A stretch of DNA of 64,000 bases from Cercospora beticola. Taxonomy: Eukaryota; Ascomycota; Dothideomycetes; Mycosphaerellales; Mycosphaerellaceae. The notes beneath the pieces are model-generated. The model was given only the letters and a program-made list of their open reading frames with translations, was not told the DNA's origin and ran no database searches. Shown one piece after another: positions 33,396 through 43,625 of the stretch; position 1 is the stretch's first letter; each line of letters starts with the position of its first letter. The stretch lies in contig NC_088941.1 of NCBI RefSeq assembly GCF_033473495.1, forward strand, positions 434,001 through 498,000. The letters run 5' to 3'. The position numbers and the translations under genes were made by a program.

Positions 33396-34958
33396 TCAAG
33401 ATGGATAAGGGCCTGCTACTTGTGCGGTCGTGGCGGATGATCCATAGCTATAGCTGGATCCATTGTGTGAAGGCGGCGGATAGCTTGAAGTGGTGCTGAT
33501 CCCAAGGCCATTCATGTCACTACCGGGATGCGCTGATCCAGGTGTTGCATATGCCGACGTGCGGTACGCATTGTGGAGTTGTGCATTCGGGTCGGTTCCA
33601 ATCGAAGTAGCTGGAGTGCCCGGATGGGCTGACTGTGGGCTCTTCGCTGAGGGATGTGGAGACTGGCTGATGGCACTCTGGGGAGCGCTCTGTACGCCGT
33701 AGCTTTGAGTCGGAGAGCGGACCGCATATGGTTGCGACGCCGGATTGCCATACAGCTGCGATGAGGGTCCGTTTGTCGATGGGCTGTTGGCATACGACGA
33801 GCGACCGTTATAAGCAGAGGATGCAGGCTGTCCAGGTGCAGGGTAAGACGACTGAATCATGCCGCTAGCATTGGACTGAGACCCGTTCCTCTGCATGCTC
33901 GAATATGGTTGAGCGTATTGACTGCCGTACGGCATTCCTTGCGTCGTGGGCTGCTGGCTCTCGGTTTTGACAGCCGAACCGTTGGGTTGATCTGGTGCTT
34001 TGTAGTAGCTGCCGTAGCTCTGGCTGCCGTATTGATTGCCGTACGGCAGTGGAGCAGCAGACGCTTGTTGTGGAGGCCATGATGCACCACTTACGGCGCC
34101 ATACATGCTTGGAGCGGTCGACGCGGGCATGCCGTACATTCCTGGATATTGACGACCGAAATACTGACCAGGCGCTAAACCATAGCCTCCGACTGAAGAA
34201 TACATCATTTGAGGGTGTGCGTTCATGTGACCGTCGATTGCGTAGTGTTCTGTCTCTTCGACTGGGGCGCGGAAGTTCTGCTTCAGATACAGTTCTGGCC
34301 TGACGGAGATGTTTTGCAGACGGGTATCGGTGAGTGGGCGAGGCAGCATGTTGGCCTTGACATCTTCGACTTTGTAGTACGAGACCATGTGGTGCGAAAT
34401 GCCGTTCACTGAGATGCTCATCGTCTTCTTGACCAATCCGTCGGGACGGAAGCCATAACTGTCGACCAAGCTGCCGATGAGACTGCGCTCCAGTTCCTTG
34501 TCCTGATCTGTCGATGGCACCTCTGGCTTGACCTCGCCGCCGACGTTGGGAGTAGGAGGAGTAAGAGGAGTGTTGAGCTGTTGTTCGTCGGTGCCCTCAG
34601 AATCTCGTCGAGGGTACGGTTCGCCGGGCATGCTCGTTCGCTTGCGCTTCATGGCTCGCTTCTTCTCGCCGGGGGGAAAGGGTTTCTCGAGTTCGCGATA
34701 GATGAGGAAGTTCCCGAGTATTCGGCTCGGGCTCCAGGCGACGCCGTCGGTCCACCTCTTGATGCCGCTGGCATTCTCCTCGTAAATGAAGATGCTGCCG
34801 CTCTTGATCAATTGGCTCCTCTCGCGGTCGTGCGGTCGACGTGGAACGTGGTGAAGCTTTCCAGAGAGACAGGCCTCGAACAAAACCAGACCGTCCATGC
34901 TGTTGTGGACGAATCCATGGAAGGTCGGGACCAAAGGCCCCGCTCCGCCAGCGCTCAT
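33396..34958 (-). CDS. wor1: WOPR-domain transcription factor, Wor1/Ryp1/Sge1 type
   Basis: ATG 34958 (MSAGGAGPLVPTFHGFV) gives 520 residues. The WOPR domain is in two halves. The first (about 11-100) has MDGLVLFEACLSGKLHHVPR, ERSQLIKSGSIFIYEENASG, IKRWTDGVAWSPSRILGNF and IYRELEKPFPPGEKK. The second (about 157-228) has LIGSLVDSYGFRPDGLVKKT, SISVNGISHHMVSYYKVEDV and TDTRLQNI. A basic run (KKRAMKRKRTS) follows the first half. From about 235 on it is Gln/Ser/Tyr/Pro-rich low complexity. This long form is the Wor1/Ryp1/Sge1 branch, master regulators of morphological switching and, in plant pathogens, of effector expression; the shorter Pac2/Gti1 branch is less similar. The role here is inferred. 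The frame is open to 35162, but that part is a leader intron. The gene has an exceptionally long gene-free upstream region. Confidence 0.95.
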   Translation of the reverse strand: MSAGGAGPLVPTFHGFVHNSMDGLVLFEACLSGKLHHVPRRPHDRERSQLIKSGSIFIYEENASGIKRWTDGVAWSPSRILGNFLIYRELEKPFPPGEKKRAMKRKRTSMPGEPYPRRDSEGTDEQQLNTPLTPPTPNVGGEVKPEVPSTDQDKELERSLIGSLVDSYGFRPDGLVKKTMSISVNGISHHMVSYYKVEDVKANMLPRPLTDTRLQNISVRPELYLKQNFRAPVEETEHYAIDGHMNAHPQMMYSSVGGYGLAPGQYFGRQYPGMYGMPASTAPSMYGAVSGASWPPQQASAAPLPYGNQYGSQSYGSYYKAPDQPNGSAVKTESQQPTTQGMPYGSQYAQPYSSMQRNGSQSNASGMIQSSYPAPGQPASSAYNGRSSYANSPSTNGPSSQLYGNPASQPYAVRSPTQSYGVQSAPQSAISQSPHPSAKSPQSAHPGTPATSIGTDPNAQLHNAYRTSAYATPGSAHPGSDMNGLGISTTSSYPPPSHNGSSYSYGSSATTAQVAGPYPS

Positions 34959-35127
34959 GATGGGCGATGCGGATGAAGTGTCGTAGGGTTGTGCAACAAT
35001 GTGAGGCTCGGCAGGCAGACAAGCTCTAGTGGCTGCAGCCGTCCGATGTTCGACGAACGCGTTATAACAGACGCGAAGTGGACTCGAATGCAGAAATGCA
35101 ACTGCTCGACGAGCACACGACGACAGA

Positions 35128-35193
35128 CTAGGAAGTGCGTTAGCGCATGAGGTGATGGGCAATGGCGACGAAGGGAATGTCGGTCGTACTTAC
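35128..35193 (-). other. Intron in the 5' untranslated leader of wor1
   Basis: On the minus strand the donor CGCAG|GTAAGTACG is at 35194/35193, the branch site GCTAAC is at 35144-35139 and the acceptor CTTCCTAG ends at 35128. This is a complete, consensus 66-bp intron, 170 bp upstream of the wor1 ATG. It shows that wor1 transcription starts well upstream and that the open frame above ATG 34958 is not coding. Confidence 0.8.
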
Positions 35194-38100
35194 CTGCGTG
35201 CGGCGCCGAGGTGATCGCTGGGTGTGCACAGCGGCAGCAGCGAGCACAGTCGAGGTGGTAGTCGCGGTTGCTAGCGCAGCGCAGGCAAAAGGCAAAAGCG
35301 CAGGCGAGTGGGTAGGCAGGTGGTGTATGAGGAGATGTATGTACCTGAGAGGATGCCGAAGGTTAAGCAGACACGCTCAAGGTTGATGGCGCACTGGAGG
35401 GTGAATTTAATATTAAAATTCGCGGCACGCCAGCAGCAGCAGGCGCAGTTGGGTGGAAGGTGTCGGGTCTTAGTAGTTAAGCTCAGGGCTGCCCGCAAGT
35501 CGTGTCGGAGTCGAGCCGTTGGCGAGATGTGCTGCAACGGCGGTGCGGGAGTGCGTCAGAGACAGCAGTCCGTTAAGGTCGTGCACCGTCGCGGCGGGCG
35601 GGCGAGCGTGGGAGGGAGCGAGCGAGCAGAGCGAGCAGTGCGCAGCGAGCGGGTTGCGTGCAGAAGTGATGACCGCCAGGCGCAGATCCAGTCGCGACTC
35701 GGGCGCTTCTCCTGGAGGGCTCGCACGGGCAGAGTGAATCAGAATCAGCTGGCGGCGGGCGCACTACGCACTGGGCGACGATCATATAACAACGAGCACG
35801 ACGACGGGCGGCAGTGAGGGATTGATGGGCGGTAGCGTGCGCCGGGTCGCGCTGGTAGACATATGCTCGCAGCGTCGACCAGACTCTTGTCTCTTCCCCA
35901 CAGTTAAGCATAAGGGCAACAGAGTTCACACTTGCCGGCTCACAGCGATAGAGTTCATTGCGAGCAGCGGTCGGGTTGGGATGTGCTGTTGCTGCTGCAC
36001 GCTTGCAGGCAAGGCACGTCGAGCAGCGGCCTGCCTGTCCAGGCCAGGCGCGCCGACCTGGGCCACCCCGTCGCTGTCTGCTCCACTGGGAACCGCTGGT
36101 CCATGGGTTCGCTGCGCTGCGCGGTCTTGGGTCCTGGCCGCGCTAGAGTCATTGCGAGCAGCGCTCTGGCCGCGCGCAGTTGTGGCAGAGAGCAGCAGCG
36201 CAGCACCACCAGACGTGCGCGCTGCCGCGGCCTTGCGGATCCAATCGCGCCGTGCAGAAGCTGGAGAAGGGCAGAGAGCCACCAGGACGTGCACCGGACT
36301 AGTGCATTGTTGGGCTGGAGGGGACGCGACAGGACTAACGTGGTACGACGGCCTGCCGATGCGGGCTGCTGGGAGGGAGTGATAGGACGGCGAGGCAGCA
36401 GTCCCCACCGTGGTGCCCGTCCGCGAGCGATGCTGCACCGCCCGACTGGGATGTGCAAGGCAGCCCAAGCTGGGAATAATACAGCTCTCCTGAACAGTCA
36501 GCGACAGACCACTGCAACAGATCCCGCGCCCGCGCCTCGCAGCCTCCACCATCGCGCGCTGCATCGCCGGCCGCCCGCCGCAGCTCCAGCAGCAGTGCAG
36601 TCCAGTCCGTAGCAGCGCTCGCTGGCCATATGTCACGCTCCCTGCAGATCCGGAAGGCACGACCCGGCTACAACACTGCCCATCCCAGCACCAAGGGAAT
36701 GAACAGCACACCGGCTGGAGCTCGGCGGGCCACGGCCAATAGCGCCAGTCTGCGAGTTGTCGCAGACAGACGGCACCGCACCGCCCTCGAGATGCGCGTG
36801 CTCGCACGCCCGCCCGTTGTGAACGTGCTGCAGTTGCCATCACAAGGTCCCGTGAAGAGGCCATCACGCACTGCCACGACGGCCATATGATATATGCTTT
36901 GACTCCCGTAGCACAGGAGGATGACAGCGCGTGAAGAAAACGACCACCACAGAGTTTGATACGGCATGCACGCTCTCAACCGGCCAGCCGAATGTGCAGT
37001 CGATCACTGGTCCCCGTATCGAAGCTGCCACACCCAAGCCTGCTCCGACCCGACTTGGCTGGCGATCAGCATAGACTGCCTCCATTTCAAATTCCATCGC
37101 TAGTACATGTCACGCTCGCTCGCTGCCAGGCGTCTGCTTACGACTGCGCGCAACTTGCCTCGGATCGCATCGCACGTGCACCGGATGGGAGCTGCCCACA
37201 CGACGCCCGCGCTGCAGTCCTCAGCCCGCCACTCAGCAGGCGTGCGGCACCCATCTCCTAGCGCAGATGCGGGAAAGTAGAGTGGCCGTAGCAGGCAAGA
37301 GCACCAAAGCACAGCCTGCGGTTGACCGTCGACTGCGCTGGTAGGAATACACGAGCAGTAGCATCAGCTTAGCACGACCGGGAACGCGCTTGTGACGGCG
37401 AGCAGTTGGAGTCAGTGTCAGTGCCCACGCCATGGTCCAGCCTTCGTCGTCCAGCTTTCATCAGCGCAAGCCAGCTACCAGGTTGCTTTGGGCTGCTCCC
37501 CAGTCCAGCTCGGCCCTGTCAGATTGGCTTTGCACTCTCTTGGGATTTGGCTCACACCTTCTGCAGCGTCCCTTGGAGCGAGTCAAACTCAAAGGCAGCT
37601 GCCGACAGCGGTTTGTACAACCCAGCATAGTACACCTTCACATCAACTGTCATGCTCAGGGACGCTCTCTCACGCCGCGCTCCCTCGACTGCGACATGTA
37701 CCTCGCTCGAATACGACGCGACGAATGCTGCTGCTCGGTCAGAATGCGACCCACAACGCGGCCGAGCGACCTTCCGTGGATCTGCACGATCACAAATTCG
37801 ATTCGCGGCAGATTCCGCCGATCATTCTCGCGCGCCTTCACATCCTGGACCAGGATGCAAGCCAGTGTCCATCACCACACGCCTCCCATCCATCGGGTAC
37901 TACTTGGCACGCGCTGGTATGGCCCTGGGTCTTCGTGGCGATTCGAGTTATTTCCAACGGTCGCAGTCATTCGGTGACCGCATAGCACCAAGGTGCTCGA
38001 CCAAAAGCGGAAGGAGGGGCACCATTAAACCACGCACTCCGATTCCAAGCGCCAATTGCATCGCGTGCAGGGTATTTGCTCATGTTGCATTGGCTCATTG

Positions 38101-41100
38101 TCTTCGCAGATGCAAATGGCTACTCTAGCTGCATGAGCCATTCGAAACTAACACTGCTGCAATAGCATCACCATCTAGATCGTGATCGGTCTGCATTGTA
38201 GCCGACCACCCTCCGAAAGACACAACGTGGTCGTGTACAGGCGTGACAAGTTTGTCAGACCGCTGGGCAAGCAAACAGGCCATGTGAGTCGCGATTAATG
38301 CTTTCTCTGTGGGGTTGACTCGTTTCAACTGTGCGGCTGCCAGATGCTAATTTGCTAATGGTCAACACTGCACTCGAGTAATGGTTCCAGACGTACCGCC
38401 ATCTGCGGGTGCTATCGACATTTATGCCTGTCTTCCGCGACAACGACACGGAAATCGCGTTTAGGGTACCGCGGTAGAGATTTGAAGCGTTGAGCAATCC
38501 GACCGAATTCAACAACTGTGTGGGACGCTCCAAGGTTGCCTCCACCCTCCACGAAACGATAGCCTTGCTTTGGCTTGACAGAATCTTATCCTCAACGGCT
38601 TTGGAGGTCATGCATGACATATCGACACATTCGTTGAATTACATTCACGAAGAGACGTTATCGACTGCCTGACTTCAATGTCTTGGATTGCACCAAATGC
38701 ATACTCGCATGCTTGCCATCATCATGCTCGGTATCAATCATGCTCGCCACCATGAACAACGTCCATCAGTGAGCGTTTCAACGCTGAAGACTTTCTGGTA
38801 TCGACGTATCTCGAGTCATGATACCTGCTCATATCAGAAGTCACCAGTGTCGATCACTTCCGATGCACTGTCTTTCCGACCCGCAGTCCGTCTGCAGTAG
38901 GGTTGTCGCAAAAGCTGCAATAGCTGCGCTGCTAAGGCATGATGCCCTGAACTGTGAATGACAGGACACAACCTGTTACCCGCTCGATGCGCCGGCATTA
39001 TACAACGTCTTGTCGGGTCCTGGGCTTTAGAGCACATTTGGGCTCGTCCGCGGCGTCAAGAGCCCGCTGTGCGAACTTGACATCAGCTGTGCCCTAGTGT
39101 TTCGCATCAACCCAATCGTATCGAGTGATCACGAGTGCCATCGCGAGGCTGCCGCGGATTTGCAGTGAGCTGCGGTTCTGCCATGGCGATGGAAACAGCG
39201 CGGCACACGTACCGGTCGGATGAATCGCTGAAGGCCTCTTCTTCGACAAGCAGCGATTGCAATGGCAAGGCAAATATCTCCACGGAAAACCCGTCACGCT
39301 GATTTGTGATCTGAATGGCCTGGCGTCTTCGATTCAGGTCCGAATCATGACCATCAATGTTGGGGTACACCAATTCTTCGACGAGACTTCCGCCTCGCAG
39401 GCCATCATCAACAGTACTTGCCCTAAACGTCTGATGCGGCAACTTGACGTGAGTCTTTCGCATTTCCCAAATGGAGACATGCATCACGCAGAAACCCCAG
39501 GCATCCGTCCTGCCACAGGGCCCATATGTTGTGGTATTCGATTTCCAACGTCGTGAATCCCCCAGCTAGTGTTCACCAGTCAATCATTTGAAGAAGTCGA
39601 TGGTTGTTCTCCGACGCGGTGATGGCGCATCGTCGGAGCAGCTGTTCTGGGCGGAGCGGTGTCCTCACCGCAGAACTGCCTGAGATTCGAGTGTGATTGG
39701 CATGCGCTTGCGTGCACTTTCAGCAGATTGATCGCCCACCCGCTCATCACGCCGAGCTCGTACCGTGTCGATGAAAGAGCGTTCTTCTGCAGACGAGTCA
39801 GGTCAGTAAGGTGTATCAGTCACATGCGCAATAAACTTGACTGCAAAGCCAGCATCGAAAGAAATTTGTCACATTCATCAAGGAGAACAGCAAAGAGCAT
39901 TCCGGCTACATCACCTGCAATAAGCCGGTCCAGGCATCACATCCATCAGGACATGCGTCGACTCGGCACAGTCGCCGCCATTTTCTGGCCGAATCCATTG
40001 AGTTTGTCGAGAGTTCAAATGTGCAAGTGACGACAGATGTCGACATATCTCGCTGGGCCTGTTATAGTTGCTCAAATCATCACCCAGGCAGTCTCGAGAT
40101 TTTTTTCCGAAACACAGACGTTTCATGTCGACGAATGTCGACAAACTCTCTTCCAGCAGACTTTCCATCTGCAAGAAACAGACTTCGCCCAGATAACATT
40201 AAAGTTGACTGAACACGCGAAACAGAGCTTCGTGCAAACTCAATGCATCCCATTTCGCATTTGCCCAGTCGAGCGATGCCACGGCACTACTTTGCGCCTT
40301 CTCTCTGAAGGCGATTTGCCAGTCCTACTTTGCAAAGCCGACACGAATACGGATAGCGAGCAGGAAATGGCCGTCACCACAGCGAGTGGACGTGCCCTAA
40401 ATGCGCGCACTGCTTCCTCTTCGCGGAAGGCGCCACGAAATGAAATTCTAGGCCAGCGGCGGCACAGCTGACGTTCGTGGCCGATGACAAGATCGTCGCC
40501 AATTCTTGCTTTCTAGCGCGTTGTGCTGGTCACGCACCCATGTCACCACATCGGATTTGGAAAACAGACGCCACGACAATCGGGGACATCGCCTTCCCAA
40601 TTGATCATGGCTCTGCTCTGCAACCTGGTTCTCACAAGCACGCTGTCGCTATTGGTCTCGATGTCCTTCTAGACCGCGTCACCTCGATGATGGCGGCGCC
40701 CGCTGCAAAGCTATCGATTCCTGCGGGTGGCTCACGCGTGTTCGCGGTGACCAAAATCTCAGCCGGGCCATCACCACTCACCCATTTGGCAACGGGAGCA
40801 CGAATCATGGCATCCTGCAACTTCCATGCTTAGACCTTGCAGCCAGCACTAGCCCGTGCAGGGGAGATGGCCTGAGAAACGGGACACACGGGGCAGCCAG
40901 GAGAGCTAGGACAGGAAGAAGGTTCAGCTAATTCGGCCGGCCTTCTTCGCTCCCTGCACAGTCGACAGCGATACCACTTCACATGCAGCTGCCCAGTATC
41001 CGGCGCCCTCAGGGCTGCTGTGCAGTTGGGATGATGCGAGGAGTCGCTCGGAGATGAGTGTCACTTGTATCTCATCACGGTATCATCCAACATGCTCACG

Positions 41101-43270
41101 CATTGTTGTACCAGTTCCGGCGAGAGTAGGCTGGTCAGAGGGAGCAGCAATGAGTGGCTCACTTGCTCACCGCATTCGCAGGGACATTGAGAGACAAGTG
41201 TCCTTAACGTCATGACCCTGCGCAAGATTGCAAGCTCGATGAAGGAGTTTCTGGCCACTGCCAGACGATTACATTAGCTGTGGACTATACGGCAGAGTAT
41301 TGTGTCGCTGTTGAAGAGGTGCGGTCGGCACATGGCAGATCTCCAGCCTCGAAAGTTCCGCGATCTCGAGTATATCTGCTCTGGCATTGCTTGGGTGCAG
41401 CAGGTTCATACCCATGCGCTGGGTTCTCCAGAGCTTACAGTCAGCTACCCAATTCTCCAATCGCTTATTGAAGACATTCCATTGGGTCTATCCAATTGTC
41501 CACCCTGTGATCTACGTCCAGGATGACAAGAGCTGCGGTGAGTCCTTGCCAGACTACAGACTACGCGAGGTCGATGACCCTTTTGCGCGCGTTTCCCCTT
41601 GCGTGGATCCAACATCCATCACGAGCCGGATAAACTACTTCAAGTGCAGCTCTGGGATACAAGCAAGATAGCGCGTGTTGCGTGGGCGCACGCGGGCAAA
41701 ACAGGAAGAACGAGATGCACTAGACCTGGCTCGGATACCAAATGTGCTCGCAAGACGAGGTTCCGTTCACAATCAGGAGACAGCGGTACTCATCCGAGCA
41801 CCTTCCTCATGGCCGGACAAGCACCAGCACGTTACTTTGAGCTACCTCGCGCATGGAACTCCGCAGCACAGCTGCTTACCAGGTGTACGAATCGAGAGCC
41901 AGTGCACTTCTCCGTTGACCTCTTTCGGTCGAGGTACTGAACCAGGTACTTGCGCATTCCCAGGCTCCGTGGCTAGCAGGAATAGCTCAAACCTGGCAAG
42001 GCTTGCATAGCTTCATTTGAGGTCTGTGTGTCTTCAAGGCTGCCAGCAGCACGAGCGAAGCGCGCCACGTGGACGCGTTCAAGTGAAGAAAGTCTAATAC
42101 GGATCTCCACGAAGCTTTGCATGGTAAATGTCTTCGTGGTGTGGCGTTCTCTGGAGAGAAGTCCGCCGTCGATAGATGGAAACAGCACACAACTGAAGTG
42201 CCTACCAACTGCAGTACAGGTATCAGGTAAGCATCACACGACCCATCGCGCACGCTACGGCACGGTTAAATGCCCTTCGGCGCCGGCTCTCTTTGTATCG
42301 GTGTTGGTACGTGCGGATGAGCAAGCAAGTAGACCGAGGTCAACGATTTGACCGGCAGATGCCTGTGAGCCACAACAGCTCATGGAATTGACAGCGAACC
42401 GGTCAGCACGGGCGGGATATTGGATTACTGTACGCACGGTGCTACTTCTCACCCTTACGCAGGCCATCCGAGCTATGGAGCATAGCATGCTCATCGACAA
42501 TTCTCCAGGCCATTGCAGCTTCATCATGTGTCGATTCCGCAGCACCGACGCGATGAGAATGGCGCCGTGAGATGATAGAGCTCTGCCTAATTAGCCATAG
42601 GCGGATGAGGCGGGACATCGGTCTGCGCTCGCAGTGGCCGGTTCGCAAGGCAGCGCAATCACCGTGAGAACATCATTGACTCCAAGATGAGCCTGCTCAT
42701 AGAGTGCCCGCGTGAACGCAGCATGCTGCCTTCAGGGCCATACTTGCTCTCATTTTCACAAGTCACGCCTCGCGATAGTCGTTGGAATATCAATGCTTGA
42801 TATCCAACGTAGAAACACCGGAAACAGCAAACATAAACATGAAGTCAACAAAAGCTCCACAGACTCAAAGTCAAAGCCTATCCAGTCGAGTTTGCAGCAC
42901 ATGCCTTCATCGCTAGAACTAAAACCTAACAAAACAACCTCATCAGCATGTCCTCCACGTGTGAACGTGAAGACGCAAAAAAGCAACCATGAAGCCAAAA
43001 TCACGAAAATTACTTTCAAAGCAACCAGCAGTATTCTTAAGTTCATTCGAAGAATTTAAAGCAAACTCGAAATTTTAGAGCAACCAGTTGCATTTATGAG
43101 ACTTTTCCACCATATGAACCCTAAGCTTAGATCTTTGAACTGTATTTCAACTGCACGTCTTTCTTTCGAAGACCTAAGGTGGACGGGTAGGGCAACAACG
43201 GAAGTAGTCAGTCATTGAATGATGACTAGTTCTCCTCATTTTGCCGGCATTTACGTGGTATGGAAACGTG

Positions 43271-43305
43271 AGATGGGATGGGATGGGATGGGATGGGATG
43301 GGATG
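43271..43305. repeat. GGATG pentanucleotide microsatellite
   Basis: Six perfect GGATG units (43,276-43,305) are preceded by one imperfect unit (agatg). The array lies 321 bp beyond the 3' end of cbp80, in the far upstream region of wor1. Confidence 0.92.
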
Positions 43306-43625
43306 CTCTGGAGTGGACAAGCAACGTATCTTTCCAATTCATCTGTTTTGCGACGCTGGTTTTTCGTGGCAGCTTTTCTATGATGCATAACATTTCGACA
43401 AGTGCATTGAAGCGTGTAGCATATGTGTGCAAGTCTGCAGCTGCGTAGCCGCAGTATTCGCAAGGAAAGCAACGTGGTTGCTATGCAAGACCTGCGCTTT
43501 ACTTCGTGGCCGGTTCGTGACGACCTTCATCGATGGCACATCGTGATCCATTTCAGACATATTGCCTCATCGCTAGCGCAGGACCCGTGAGGGACAGACG
43601 ACTAGAGGACTTCGTCACGATCTTG

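Larger units (their letters stand above)
34959..43625. promoter_or_regulatory. 8.7-kb gene-free region upstream of wor1
   Basis: The whole interval lies between the wor1 start and the 3' end of cbp80 (same strand), so it is upstream sequence of wor1 only. Next to wor1 are a leader intron, a small A/T palindrome (gaatttaatattaaaattc, 35,402-35,420) and a very G+C-rich tract (about 35,500-36,800) with GAGC/GGGC runs, where many spurious long frames overlap. From 37 to 43 kb only frames under about 200 codons occur, without domains or splice-consistent joins. One 8-of-9 match to the yeast Wor1 site TTAAAGTTT lies at 40,199-40,207, but one or two such matches are expected by chance. A GGATG microsatellite lies at 43,271. 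The region could hold long leader exons, noncoding RNA or dispersed enhancers. Confidence 0.6.

Noticed and set aside
33340..33420. tRNA-like B-box match (minus strand, GGTTTGAATC)
   Set aside because: There is no matching A-box or cloverleaf stems. I found no convincing tRNA in the window.
35926..36867. 313-codon minus-strand frame upstream of wor1
   Set aside because: It lies in the G+C-rich tract where frames are open on both strands; the translation is Arg/Ala/Cys-rich without a domain, and no splice-consistent extension exists.
37392..37985. 197-codon plus-strand frame, with two more frames overlapping it
   Set aside because: Several different frames are open over the same bases. No motif or conserved block is visible.
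40199..40207. Near match to the yeast Wor1 site TTAAAGTTT
   Set aside because: A single 8-of-9 match in over 8 kb is what chance predicts, so I do not call it a binding site.
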